Positions 39,167 to 47,371 of a stretch of 64,000 nucleotides of DNA are shown in pieces. The notes beneath the pieces are model-generated. The model did no database searches. It worked only from the letters and a program-made list of their open reading frames with translations, and was not told the origin of the DNA. The position numbers and the translations under genes were made by a program. The stretch covers positions 254,398 through 318,397 of the forward strand of contig NZ_JAKNTA010000010.1 in assembly GCF_022288725.1 (NCBI RefSeq), written 5' to 3'. The stretch's first letter is position 1. The number at the start of each line of letters is the position of its first letter. The DNA is from Kitasatospora sp. A2-31. Lineage in GTDB: Bacteria; Actinomycetota; Actinomycetes; Streptomycetales; Streptomycetaceae.

Positions 39167-40656
39167 GCGCCGTCCCCTCGACGGCGGCCGACCGCGCCCC
39201 GGACACGCCGCCGGCACCGTCCGCCCCTCCCGCACCTCCCGCACCTCCCGCCCGCACGGCCCCGACCGCCGACCCGGCGGCCGTGCTGCGGCCGGGGCTG
39301 CGGCCCGGCGTGCGACTGGTGCACGACCCGGTCCGCGACCGGGCCGCGCTGCTCTACCCCGAGGGCGTCCTGCTGCTCAACGAGAGCGCCGCCGCCGTCC
39401 TGCGGCACTGCGACGGCCGGCGCGACGCCCGGCGGATCACCGCCGACCTCACCGCCGAGTACGACGGGGTGGACGGCGGCCACGTGCGCGAGCTGCTGGC
39501 CGACCTCGCCGAACGGCGGCTGCTCGCCCTCGACGGCACCGGCGCGCCGGCGCGCCCGCAGCCGGCCGCCGGACTGCCCGGCGCCGCCGGTCGCGGGCCC
39601 GCACCGCTCGGCCTGGTCGCCGAACTCACCTACCGCTGCCCGCTGCAGTGCACCTACTGCGCCAATCCGGTCGAGCTCGCCCGCTTCCGGAACGAGTTGG
39701 CGACCGAGCAGTGGCTGCGCATCCTCGACCAGGCCCGCGGGCTGGGCGTGCTGCAGGTCCACCTCACCGGCGGCGAGCCGTTGCTCCGCCGCGACCTGGT
39801 CCGGATCGTGGCCCACGCCCGCGGCCTCGGCCTCTACACCAACCTGGTTACCAGCGGCCTGCCGCTGGACGGCGCCCGCGCCGCCGAACTGGCCGAGGCC
39901 GGTCTTGACCACGTCCAGCTCTCGGTCCAGGACGCCGACGTGCACCGGGCCGACGCCGTCGCCGGGCTGGCCGCGCACGAGCGCAAGCTCGCCGCGGCCG
40001 CGCTGCTGACCGGCGCCGGCCTGCCGCTGACCGTCAACGCCGTGCTGCACCGCGGCAACCTGCCCCGCCTCGGCGCGCTGGTCGAGCTGGCCGTGGCGCT
40101 CGGAGCCGACCGGGTCGAGCTGGCGCACACCCAGTTCTACGGCTGGGCCTGGCGCAACCGGGCCCACCTCGCCCCCGACGAGGCCCAGGTCCGGCAGGCC
40201 GAGCGGGACGTCGCCGTCGCACGCGAGCGCCACGGCGGGCGGATCGAGATCGTGCACGTCGCCGCCGACCACCACGACGGCACCGTCAAACCGTGCATGG
40301 ACGGCTGGGGCAGCCGTCAGCTGGTCGTGGCGCCCACCGGCGACGTGCTGCCCTGCCTGGCCGCCGCCCAGCTGCCCGGCCTGCCGGTGCCGAACGCCGT
40401 CACCGCCGGGCTCGCCGCGATCTGGCACGACTCCCCGGCGTTCAACCGCTACCGGGGCACCGACTGGATGCCCGAGCCGTGCCGCAGCTGCGCGCTGCGC
40501 GAGGTCGACCACGGCGGCTGCCGCTGCCAGGCCTTCCAGTTCACCGGCGACGCCGGCGCCACCGACCCGGCCTGCCGGCTCTCCCCGCACCACCACCTGG
40601 TCACCGGACCCGCCCCCGCCGACACCCCGGCGCCCGTCCCACGGAGGCTGCGCTGA
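39163..40656 (+). CDS. pqqDE: PqqD-PqqE fusion: peptide chaperone plus radical SAM enzyme
   Basis: Protein of 497 aa. After a Pro/Ala-rich leader, residues about 42-123 form a PqqD domain (PGVRLVHDPVRDRAALLYPEG, LNESAAAVLRHCDG) that binds the PqqA leader. A short linker leads to a radical SAM domain with Cys159-x3-Cys163-x2-Cys166 (YRCPLQCTYC) and HLTGGEPLLRRDL. The C-terminal SPASM region has further Cys in VKPCMDGWG, GDVLPC and CRSCALREVDHGGCRC for auxiliary clusters. It joins Glu and Tyr of PqqA by a C-C bond. The fusion guarantees 1:1 chaperone and enzyme. GTG at 39163 overlaps the pqqC stop. Confidence 0.95.
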   Translation: MSAVPSTAADRAPDTPPAPSAPPAPPAPPARTAPTADPAAVLRPGLRPGVRLVHDPVRDRAALLYPEGVLLLNESAAAVLRHCDGRRDARRITADLTAEYDGVDGGHVRELLADLAERRLLALDGTGAPARPQPAAGLPGAAGRGPAPLGLVAELTYRCPLQCTYCANPVELARFRNELATEQWLRILDQARGLGVLQVHLTGGEPLLRRDLVRIVAHARGLGLYTNLVTSGLPLDGARAAELAEAGLDHVQLSVQDADVHRADAVAGLAAHERKLAAAALLTGAGLPLTVNAVLHRGNLPRLGALVELAVALGADRVELAHTQFYGWAWRNRAHLAPDEAQVRQAERDVAVARERHGGRIEIVHVAADHHDGTVKPCMDGWGSRQLVVAPTGDVLPCLAAAQLPGLPVPNAVTAGLAAIWHDSPAFNRYRGTDWMPEPCRSCALREVDHGGCRCQAFQFTGDAGATDPACRLSPHHHLVTGPAPADTPAPVPRRLR

Positions 40657-41561
40657 AGATCCGGATCCTCGGCACCTCCGCCGGCGGCGGGGTGCCCCAG
40701 TGGAACTGCGGCTGCGGGGGCTGCACCACCGCCCGCCGCACCGGCACCGCGCGCACGCAGGACTGCCTGGCCGTCAGCGCCGACGGCGCCGCCTGGTACC
40801 TGGTCAACGCCTCCCCCGACCTGCGCGGCCAGCTCCTGGCCGCGCCCGAACTCGCGCCGGCACCCGGCAGCCGGGAGACCCCGCTGCGCGGCGCACTGCT
40901 CACCAGCGCCGAACTGGACCACACCCTCGGCCTGCTGACCCTGCGGGAGGCGGCGGCCCTCACCGTCCACGCCACCCTCCCGGTGCGCTACGCCCTGCAC
41001 TCGGGCTTCCCGGTCGGCCCGCTGCTCGCGCCGTACACCAAGGCCCGCTGGCACACCGTCGCCCCCGGCCAGCCCGTCGAGCTGGACGGCGGGCTGCGCG
41101 CCGAGCCGCTGGCGCTCGGCGGCAAGCGCCCCCGCTACGCGGCCGACCTGCCCGGCGAGGGCTGGGAGGGCCGGTCCGACTGGGTGGTCGGCTACCGCTT
41201 CACCGCCGCCGGCAGCCGCTCCTGTGCCGTGTACGCACCCGGGCTGGCCGCCTGGACCCCGGCGGTCGACAGGGCGGTGGCCGGTGCGGACGTGGTGATC
41301 CTGGACGGCACCTTCAGCACCGACGACGAACTGGCCGGGCGCACCGGCGGTGCGCGCACCTCCCGGGGCATGGGCCACCTGGCGGTCCGGGACTCACTGC
41401 CGCACCTCGCCCGCCTCCCCGGGCCCCGCTACCTCTACACCCATCTCAACAACACCAATCCGCTGGCCCACCCGGGGTCCCCCGGCACCGGGGCGCTGGC
41501 CCGGGAGCTCGCCGCGGCCGGCGCCGCCGTCGCCGAGGACGGGATGCTGATCGAGGTCTGA
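40653..41561 (+). CDS. pqqB: PqqB, metallo-beta-lactamase-fold PQQ oxygenase
   Basis: Protein of 302 aa starting KIRILGTSAGGGVPQWNCGCGGC, the PqqB opening, with SAELDHTLGLLTLREA carrying metal ligands, VILDGTFSTDDEL, MGHLAV and LYTHLNNTNPL. It hydroxylates the tyrosine-derived intermediate in PQQ formation. No ATG or GTG occurs near this opening: the only start that fits is CTG at 40653, which overlaps the pqqDE TGA (CTGA) and has ACGGAGG seven bases upstream. This parallels the GTGA overlap at 39163. Last gene of the operon. Confidence 0.93.
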   Translation: MKIRILGTSAGGGVPQWNCGCGGCTTARRTGTARTQDCLAVSADGAAWYLVNASPDLRGQLLAAPELAPAPGSRETPLRGALLTSAELDHTLGLLTLREAAALTVHATLPVRYALHSGFPVGPLLAPYTKARWHTVAPGQPVELDGGLRAEPLALGGKRPRYAADLPGEGWEGRSDWVVGYRFTAAGSRSCAVYAPGLAAWTPAVDRAVAGADVVILDGTFSTDDELAGRTGGARTSRGMGHLAVRDSLPHLARLPGPRYLYTHLNNTNPLAHPGSPGTGALARELAAAGAAVAEDGMLIEV

Positions 41562-41852
41562 CCGCCGGCCACCGGCGGGGAGCGCCCGGGGGGAGGCGAG
41601 GCCCGGACGGTCGGGGCCCGGCGCACCGGGGACCCGGGGGCTGCGCACAGGTGGGCCCCGCCGGTCGGTCCCACCGCCACCTGCGCGTTCATCCGACGGT
41701 GGCGCCGCAAGCAACCTTTCGCCACCTGCACGGCGTCAGATCGTCGTGATACTAATCGTCCCGGGGACGCGATCTGTCATGCACCGTCAGGCGCCATGCC
41801 GGCGGGCGGTCCGTTCCGCGGTAGTCCGAACGGTCACGGGGAGGGGCACGGC
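41562..41852. other. Intergenic region between pqqB and the transglycosylase gene
   Basis: No gene. An AT-richer stretch at about 41738-41765 (GATCGTCGTGATACTAATCG) may be part of the transglycosylase promoter. Confidence 0.4.
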
Positions 41853-43310
41853 ATGAGCGCAGGGCTGGGCGGCGGTCGCCGGACGGGGCACCGGCTGCGG
41901 CTGGGCAAGCGGATGGCCGGCACGGCGGCGGTGTTCACCGCACTGGCCGCGCTGACGGGCTCCCAGGTGACCGGCCTGGGCCTGGCCCCGGTCGCCGCGG
42001 CCGACGCGCCGCAGCCCACGGGCCCCGCCACGGCCACCCAGGCCGTCGCCACCACCGTGCCCGGCGCCGCTCGTCCGACGCTTCCCAACACGCCCGGCGG
42101 GCCCGGCACACCCGTCGACGGCGGTGGCCCCGTCCCGCTGCCGCAACCGCCCACGGCGCTGCCCGGCGACCCCTCGGCCGGCCCGTTCCGCACCGGTCCC
42201 GCGCTGCCGGAGACCGTCTTCGCCGCCTACCGGCAGGCCGAGACCGCCCTGGCGCAGCGCTCGCCCGGCTGCCACCTGCCCTGGCAGCTGCTGGCCGCGA
42301 TCGGCGAGGTCGAGTCCGGCCAGGCCGACCGCGGTGCCGTGGACGCCGGCGGGACGACGTACCGGCCGATCCTCGGGCCGGTCCTCGACGGGAAGGGCTT
42401 CGCGGCGATCCCGGACACCGACGGCGGCCGCCACGACGGCGACCGGGTCTGGGACCGGGCCGTCGGTCCGATGCAGTTCATCCCCTCCACCTGGGCGTCC
42501 TGGGGCGTGGACGCCAACGGCGACGGCACGGCCGACCCCAACAACGTCTTCGACGCCGCGCAGGCCGCCGGCCGCTACCTGTGCGCGGGCGGGCGTGACC
42601 TCGCCGACCCGGCGCAGCTCGACCGGGCGATCCTCGGTTACAACCACTCCGACGAGTACCTGCGGACCGTCAAAAACTGGATGGCCCACTTCGGCACCGG
42701 GACGGCGACCACCGTCCCGAACCGTCCGGCTCCGGCCGCCACCACCGCGCCCACCACACCCGCCGCGCCCACCACACCCGCCGCGCCGGTCTCGCCCACC
42801 GCGCCCGTTCCGTCGGCGCCGGCTCCGTCGGCCGCTTCCTCGCCGTCGACAGCACCGGCCACGGCGTCCCCCTCGGCCACCCCGGGTGCGAGCACAAGTC
42901 CGAGCGCGAGCACGTCGCCGAGCGGTCGGCCGACCCCGAGCGCGAGCACCTCGCCCAGCGCGACGCCCACCGGAACCCCGACCGGGACGCCCACCGGAAC
43001 CCCGACCGGCACCCCGCCCACGACGCCCGGTGGTACCCCGACGGCCACGCCCACCACCTGCCCGGTGCCCACCCCGTCGGCCACCGGCACCCCGAACCCG
43101 ACCGCCTCCCCGTCGGCCACCGCCCCCGCCACGGCGGGTGCCACGCCCACGGCCACCCCGTCGGCGACCGCCACGGCGTCGCCCACCGTCCCCGGCTGCC
43201 CGACCCCGTCCCCGACGCCCACCGCGTCGACCTCCGCTGCCGCGTCCCCCGCGGCCGCTCCGTCGGCGAGCGTCTCACCCTCGGCCGCGCCCTCGCCGTC
43301 GGCCCACTGA
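41853..43310 (+). CDS. Secreted lytic transglycosylase with long Pro/Thr/Ser tail
   Basis: Exported protein of 485 aa. Signal peptide around MAGTAAVFTALAALTGSQVTG, then an Ala/Pro linker and an MltB-like lytic transglycosylase domain (about 118-285). The catalytic glutamate is in AAIGEVESGQADRG (Glu154), with VGPMQFIPSTWASWG, DGTADPNNVFDAAQAAGRYLC and AILGYNHSDEYLRTVKNWM as further family blocks. The last 190 residues are low complexity (TPTGTPTGTPTGT, SPSAS) and probably span or decorate the cell wall. It would cleave glycan strands of peptidoglycan during growth or sporulation. ATG at 41853 follows GGGGAGGGG. Confidence 0.92.
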   Translation: MSAGLGGGRRTGHRLRLGKRMAGTAAVFTALAALTGSQVTGLGLAPVAAADAPQPTGPATATQAVATTVPGAARPTLPNTPGGPGTPVDGGGPVPLPQPPTALPGDPSAGPFRTGPALPETVFAAYRQAETALAQRSPGCHLPWQLLAAIGEVESGQADRGAVDAGGTTYRPILGPVLDGKGFAAIPDTDGGRHDGDRVWDRAVGPMQFIPSTWASWGVDANGDGTADPNNVFDAAQAAGRYLCAGGRDLADPAQLDRAILGYNHSDEYLRTVKNWMAHFGTGTATTVPNRPAPAATTAPTTPAAPTTPAAPVSPTAPVPSAPAPSAASSPSTAPATASPSATPGASTSPSASTSPSGRPTPSASTSPSATPTGTPTGTPTGTPTGTPPTTPGGTPTATPTTCPVPTPSATGTPNPTASPSATAPATAGATPTATPSATATASPTVPGCPTPSPTPTASTSAAASPAAAPSASVSPSAAPSPSAH

Positions 43311-43319
43311 CACCGCACG

Positions 43320-43354
43320 GAGCGGGGGATCCGGCCCACCCTGGTCCCCCGCTC
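43320..43354. terminator. Bidirectional stem-loop terminator
   Basis: GAGCGGGGGA-type arm at 43320-43329 pairs with 43345-43354 (10 bp, 15-nt loop), ten bases after the transglycosylase stop and before the convergent DUF5954 gene. Confidence 0.65.
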
Positions 43355-43418
43355 TCGCGTGCCTGCCACCTGACCGCGGACGGCTGACGAGGGGACAGCC
43401 GCTCGGGGCGGCGGGCGG

Positions 43419-44525
43419 TCAGTTCCCGCCGGACTCGCCCTCGTCCACCACGCCCCCGCCCCCGTCGCCGTGGCCGTGGCTGCCGTGGCCGTCGTTCTCG
43501 TCGTCGTAGCGGATGCCGGCCTCGCGGTCGCGCTGCTCCTGCAGCCTGACCGGGAGGTCCGGGTCCCAGTCGGAGGTGCGGGGCAGCTCGGGCCCGTCCG
43601 GGCCGAGGCGGACCACGGGTTCGACCCGGACCAGGCGGAACCGGCGCTCGCCGACGGACAGTTCGTGGCCGCGCTCGGCGTCGAGCCGGTCGGCGGCGGC
43701 GGCGTACCGGGCGCGCTCGTCCGCGGTCAGCCGTGGCAGCAATCGCGGGGCGAAGTCGCGCAGGTAGGCGGCCAGGCTGTCCCGGGCGGCCTGGGGGGAC
43801 TCGCAGGCCGCGGTCATCGGCGCCCAACGGCCCTTCGCGTACTCGGCGACGGCACAGTGCACCGGCAGGACGAGGACGTTCGGGTACAGGTGGGAGGCGA
43901 GCCGGGCATCGGCCCGGACGTCCTCGGGGACGTCGTGACCGGCCGGGACCAGCGCCGTCAGGTCCAGCCGCAGGATGCCGTCGACCAGCGTGACGGCGGC
44001 GGCCGGGTCGATGACGAACCCCCGCACCCGGGACGGCGCGCGGTGGCCCTTGCCGACCTCGGCCGGGTCCGGGTCGGTGGGGCGCGGCGGCTCGATGCCC
44101 TCGGGCCCCGAGCGCAGCACCTGCTCGGCCCGGAAGATGCGGTACTCCCGGCCCGCGACCGCGATCTCGTCCAGCGCCTCCCAGTCCATCCGCCGGTACG
44201 CGGCGGTGTAGGCGGCGCGCTCCTGCGCGGTGATGTCCCAGGAGGCGGCGAACGGGTGGCCGGGCTCGGTCCGTGCCCAGCAGCGGAACCGGTGGCCGAG
44301 GTCGTCCCGCGCCATCTGCGGGGTGGTGGAATGGAAGTCGAGGATCCGCCAGGCACGCGGACCGACCCGCTCCAGGCTGCCGAGGACGGGCGGCATCATC
44401 ATCAGCCGGGGGTACTTCTCGCGGGACTCCCAGGCCTCCAGCCCGACCACGGCGGCCACCGGGTCGTCGGTGGCGCCGACCCGGAGGGTGAGGTGCGCGG
44501 GCAACTGCACGGCGTCGTCGTCCAT
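43419..44525 (-). CDS. DUF5954 family protein
   Basis: Cytoplasmic protein of 368 aa of the streptomycete family DUF5954, function unknown. Two similar halves are visible: REYRIFRAEQVLRSGPEGIEPPRPTD in the first half and ERRFRLVRVEPVVRLGPDGPELPRTSDWDPD in the second, each preceded by a helix-rich part with an AAY-R-LD-type segment. This internal duplication is typical of the family. The C-terminus is charged and His/Gly-rich (ENDGHGSHGHGDGGGG). ATG at 44525 is the first start. Confidence 0.8.
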   Translation of the reverse strand: MDDDAVQLPAHLTLRVGATDDPVAAVVGLEAWESREKYPRLMMMPPVLGSLERVGPRAWRILDFHSTTPQMARDDLGHRFRCWARTEPGHPFAASWDITAQERAAYTAAYRRMDWEALDEIAVAGREYRIFRAEQVLRSGPEGIEPPRPTDPDPAEVGKGHRAPSRVRGFVIDPAAAVTLVDGILRLDLTALVPAGHDVPEDVRADARLASHLYPNVLVLPVHCAVAEYAKGRWAPMTAACESPQAARDSLAAYLRDFAPRLLPRLTADERARYAAAADRLDAERGHELSVGERRFRLVRVEPVVRLGPDGPELPRTSDWDPDLPVRLQEQRDREAGIRYDDENDGHGSHGHGDGGGGVVDEGESGGN

Positions 44526-44841
44526 GCGGCCAGTGTTAGCGGACCGGTGGAGGGCGTCGCAGCGGTATCGCGGAAGTCCACCCGACCGAGCGCCACCGGT
44601 GGCACGCTCTTCGCGGGCGGGCCGCCGGGGTCCGGAAGCAACCGCCGTACGAGCGGCCCGGGTCCGTGACCGATCCGGGGTGCGGCCGCCCGGTCGGGGC
44701 CGGGACCGCAGCGGACGCGGGACCCGTCCGGGGGGAGATCGGACGGGTGCCGCGCCGCCGTTCTGGGGTTTGGGGGGCGGAGCGGCCGGCGGCGTCCGGT
44801 CGGAACCACCGGCCTCGTGGCGACGCCCTGCCCGGCGCTCG
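44526..44841. other. 316-bp intergenic region with terminator
   Basis: Holds the hairpin at 44722-44748 and otherwise unremarkable GC-rich sequence; the DUF5954 promoter should lie near 44530-44600. Confidence 0.4.
44722..44748 (-). terminator. Stem-loop terminator after terD-like gene
   Basis: ACCCGTCCG (44722-44730) pairs with CGGACGGGT (44740-44748), 9 bp with a 9-nt loop, 93 bases past the TerD stop. Confidence 0.6.
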
Positions 44842-45426
44842 TCAGAGGTGCTTGACCAGCTCCGGCATCAGGTCCTGGAAGGTGCGGCCGCTCGCCGGCT
44901 GACCGATCGCGGCCATCTGCCAGCCGTTCCCGGTGCGCTGCACCTTCGCCATGATCTGCGCGGTGTACGGGCCGCCGCCGGTCAGCGTGTACCGGGCGAG
45001 CTCGGCGCCGGTCTGCTCGTCGACCAGCCGGCAGAAGGCGTTCTCGACCTCCTGGAAGGTCTGCCCCGTGAAGGAGTTGACGGTGAAGACGATCTGGTCG
45101 ACCACGGCCGGCACCTGGTCGAGGTCCACCGTGATGGACTCGTCGTCGGTCGCGTCGCCCGCGCCGCCGGTCAGGTTGTCGCCGCTGTGGCGGACCGAGC
45201 CGTCGTTGCTCTGGAGGTGCTGGAAGAACACCACGTCCACCGGCTTGCTCCCGGCGAACAGCACCGCCGACGCGTCCAGGTCGATCTCCTGGGGGGCCAG
45301 CAGCTTGGCGAAGAAGCCCTTCTTCTGCGCGGCGCGCCAGCCGAGGCCCATTCGGACCACGCCCAGCCGGCCACCGCCCGCCTTCTCCAGGCTCAGCTTC
45401 TGCCCCTTGGCCAGCGAAACGCTCAT
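44842..45426 (-). CDS. TerD-family protein
   Basis: Protein of 194 aa, MSVSLAKGQKLSLEK at the start, EIDLDASAVLF with the Asp residues of the calcium sites, and DDESITVDLDQVPAVVDQIVFTVNSFTGQTF in the middle, all TerD/TerZ signatures. TerD proteins bind Ca2+ and are linked in streptomycetes to tellurite and oxidative stress and to development. It is a single gene here, away from a ter operon. ATG at 45426 follows GAGGAGGG. The insert WRAAQKKGFFAKLLAPQ after the first strand resembles the TerZ-like subgroup. Confidence 0.93.
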   Translation of the reverse strand: MSVSLAKGQKLSLEKAGGGRLGVVRMGLGWRAAQKKGFFAKLLAPQEIDLDASAVLFAGSKPVDVVFFQHLQSNDGSVRHSGDNLTGGAGDATDDESITVDLDQVPAVVDQIVFTVNSFTGQTFQEVENAFCRLVDEQTGAELARYTLTGGGPYTAQIMAKVQRTGNGWQMAAIGQPASGRTFQDLMPELVKHL

Positions 45427-45699
45427 CGCGCCCTCCTCGTTCCTCCGCCTGCGGCTTGAATCTACAGCACTGTAGAGACCGGCCGCGTCCGGGGCTCCTC
45501 GCGCGGTCCGCCTCCCCGTGGAGCACGTACCCCGCTCCGACGATCCGCACCACATGGTTCGACCACGCCGCTGCGAGGACGGGACCATCCGAGCACGACG
45601 AGGCGACAGGCGGCGGCTGACACACCGCAGCGCGGCGGCATCGTCCCGCTGCCCGCCGACCTCGACGGAGCCGGCGCCGGCCCGGCCCACCGCCCGGCG

Positions 45700-46392
45700 T
45701 CAGGCGGTGCGCTCCAGCCGCACCAGGGCGTCGATCGCCTCCGTCCGCCGCGGCGCGCCGGTGTCGCCGCCGGCCCCGAGGACGACACCGCCCGCGTCCC
45801 CGGCGACGGCGGCCGACCGGTGGCCGCCCTCGGCGTCCACCGGCCGCCGGACGCGCTCGGCCCGGACCGTGTGCAGTCCGGCACCGTCGAGGTCGGCGAG
45901 CACGTCGTCCGGGGTGTAGAGGACGCCCGGATCCTGCGGACCGCCGACGCCCTCGGTGAGGTTGGTGCTGTCGTGGGCGATCACCAGCAGGGTGCCGCCG
46001 GGGGCGAGCGCGGCGGCGGCCCGCACGAGGGCGGCCCGGCGGTCCTCGGCGGGGAGCTGCAGGTAGGCGACCAGCACCAGGTCGTAGCCCTCCGACGGGA
46101 CTTCGAGTTCGCGGGCGTCGCCGTGCCGCCAGGTCAGCCGGTCCGCGACCTCGTCGGGCAGATCGGCGGTGAGCCGCTCGGCCCGCTCCAGCGCCACCGC
46201 GGAGAAGTCCAGGCCGGTGACGTGCCAGCCCCGGCGAGCCAGCCAGATGCTGTTCCGGCCCTCCCCGGCGGCGACGTCCAACGCCCGGCCCGGAGCCAGC
46301 GAGGTCAGCTCACGGACCACCCAGCGATTGGGCTCGGCGCCCCAGACCGACTCGCTCGCGGCGTAGCGCTCGTCCCAGTCCCGGCTCTCCAT
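45700..46392 (-). CDS. Class I SAM-dependent methyltransferase (TehB-like)
   Basis: Protein of 230 aa. DWDERYAASESVWGAEPNRWVVREL opens the protein, followed by motif I ALDVAAGEGRNSIWLARRG, WHVTGLDFSAVALERAE, RHGDARELEV and ALAPGGTLLVIAHD. The W-x-x-R-Y-x(6)-W-G-x-x-P opening is typical of TehB/thiopurine-type methyltransferases of actinobacteria, which act on small hydrophobic or metalloid substrates. ATG at 46392 follows GTGGAGGAG. Being separated from the TerD gene by 273 bases on the same strand, a shared metalloid-stress role is possible but not shown. Confidence 0.88.
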   Translation of the reverse strand: MESRDWDERYAASESVWGAEPNRWVVRELTSLAPGRALDVAAGEGRNSIWLARRGWHVTGLDFSAVALERAERLTADLPDEVADRLTWRHGDARELEVPSEGYDLVLVAYLQLPAEDRRAALVRAAAALAPGGTLLVIAHDSTNLTEGVGGPQDPGVLYTPDDVLADLDGAGLHTVRAERVRRPVDAEGGHRSAAVAGDAGGVVLGAGGDTGAPRRTEAIDALVRLERTA

Positions 46393-46718
46393 GGCTCTCC
46401 TCCACTCGACGGGGCTGCTCCCGTACGCCACCGTACCGGCGGGGCCGTTCCGGAGCGCTCAGCGGCGGCCGAACAGTGGCCGGGACCGCAGCCGCGGCGC
46501 GGAACCGCCCACCGGCCGGACACCGTTGGCGGGGAATGCCGCTCCGGTCCCACCTCTGGTGTCGTGGCGCAGCCCGACCACGGGTGCGCAGCGGTCCGCT
46601 GACGGCGGCGCTGCCGAGCGGTCAAGGTGACCGCACCGCTGGAGAGTCCACCGCCACGGCCCGCCGGAGCGGCGCGGGCCGCGCGGATCAGGGTGCGACC
46701 CGCGCGGCCCCCGGCTGC
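46393..46718. other. 326-bp intergenic region
   Basis: Upstream of the methyltransferase and downstream of yidD; it holds the yidD terminator at 46676-46710. No gene is supported in the rest. Confidence 0.4.
46676..46710 (-). terminator. Stem-loop terminator of yidD
   Basis: GGGCCGCGCGG (46676-46686) pairs with 46700-46710, 11 bp, eight bases past the yidD stop; the loop includes GGGTGCGACC. Confidence 0.7.
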
Positions 46719-47282
46719 TCAGCGCCCCGGCACCGGGTCGGCCGTCCCGCGGCGCGCCACGCCCGGGCGGCAGCGGAGCAGCCGCCCGACCGTCAGCCGG
46801 GCGCCGCGCACCGCGCCGTGCCGGTGCAGCGCCTGGACGGCGTAGGTCGAACAACTCGGCGTGTACGGGCAGCAGGCCGGCCGCTTCGGGCTGACCTCGG
46901 TCCGGTAGTACCGCACCGCGCCGTACAGCACCCCCGCCGCGAACCCGCCCGGCGCCGGCGCGGCCGGATCCGCACCGGCACCCCCGCCCGTGCCCCGGCG
47001 GCCGCCGCGGCCGCCGGTCAGGGCGAACCGGACCCCCGCGACCGTCATCACCGGGACGAGCGCGATCAGGCAGGGGTCACCGAGGTCGCAGCAGCAGTCC
47101 GCCCCGTCACAGGCGTCCGACCAGTCGCGGTCCTTCTTCTTCTTGTTCCGCCGCTTGTACGCCAGCCACTCCCGGCGCTGCGCCTTGCGCCGGCGACGTT
47201 CCTTCTCTGGCAGCCACCACCATGCCCGCTCGGGTCGCTGCGGCGGGAACTGGGCGCCCGGACCGGGCGTCGGGTAGGTCAC
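46719..47282 (-). CDS. yidD: YidD-family membrane insertion efficiency factor with N-terminal extension
   Basis: Protein of 187 aa. Residues about 117-175 are a YidD domain: LYGAVRYYRTEVSPKRPACCPYTPSCSTYAVQALHRHGA spans its CPxxPSCSxYA signature. Ahead of it are a strongly basic segment (KERRRRKAQRREWLAYKRRNKKKKDRD), a Cys-rich stretch CDGADCCCDLGDPC (58-71) and a hydrophobic segment (LIALVPVMTVAGVRFAL). Normal YidD is 70-110 residues and sits in the rpmH-rnpA-yidC locus, so this is a stand-alone, extended paralogue. GTG at 47282 follows GAGAGGAA. It may assist membrane protein insertion; what the extension does is unknown. Confidence 0.85.
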   Translation of the reverse strand: MTYPTPGPGAQFPPQRPERAWWWLPEKERRRRKAQRREWLAYKRRNKKKKDRDWSDACDGADCCCDLGDPCLIALVPVMTVAGVRFALTGGRGGRRGTGGGAGADPAAPAPGGFAAGVLYGAVRYYRTEVSPKRPACCPYTPSCSTYAVQALHRHGAVRGARLTVGRLLRCRPGVARRGTADPVPGR

Positions 47283-47371
47283 GGCTGGTGTTCCTCTCGG
47301 CACGCTGGCGCGCCGGAGCCGGCCCCCGACGGCCTGATCAGGTTATCCGAGCACGCCGCCGCAGCGGTACG

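Noticed and set aside
42700..43310. Repetitive DNA resembling a CRISPR-like or satellite array
   Set aside because: It is the coding sequence of the Pro/Thr/Ser tail of the lytic transglycosylase; the short periodicity follows codons and there are no unique spacers.
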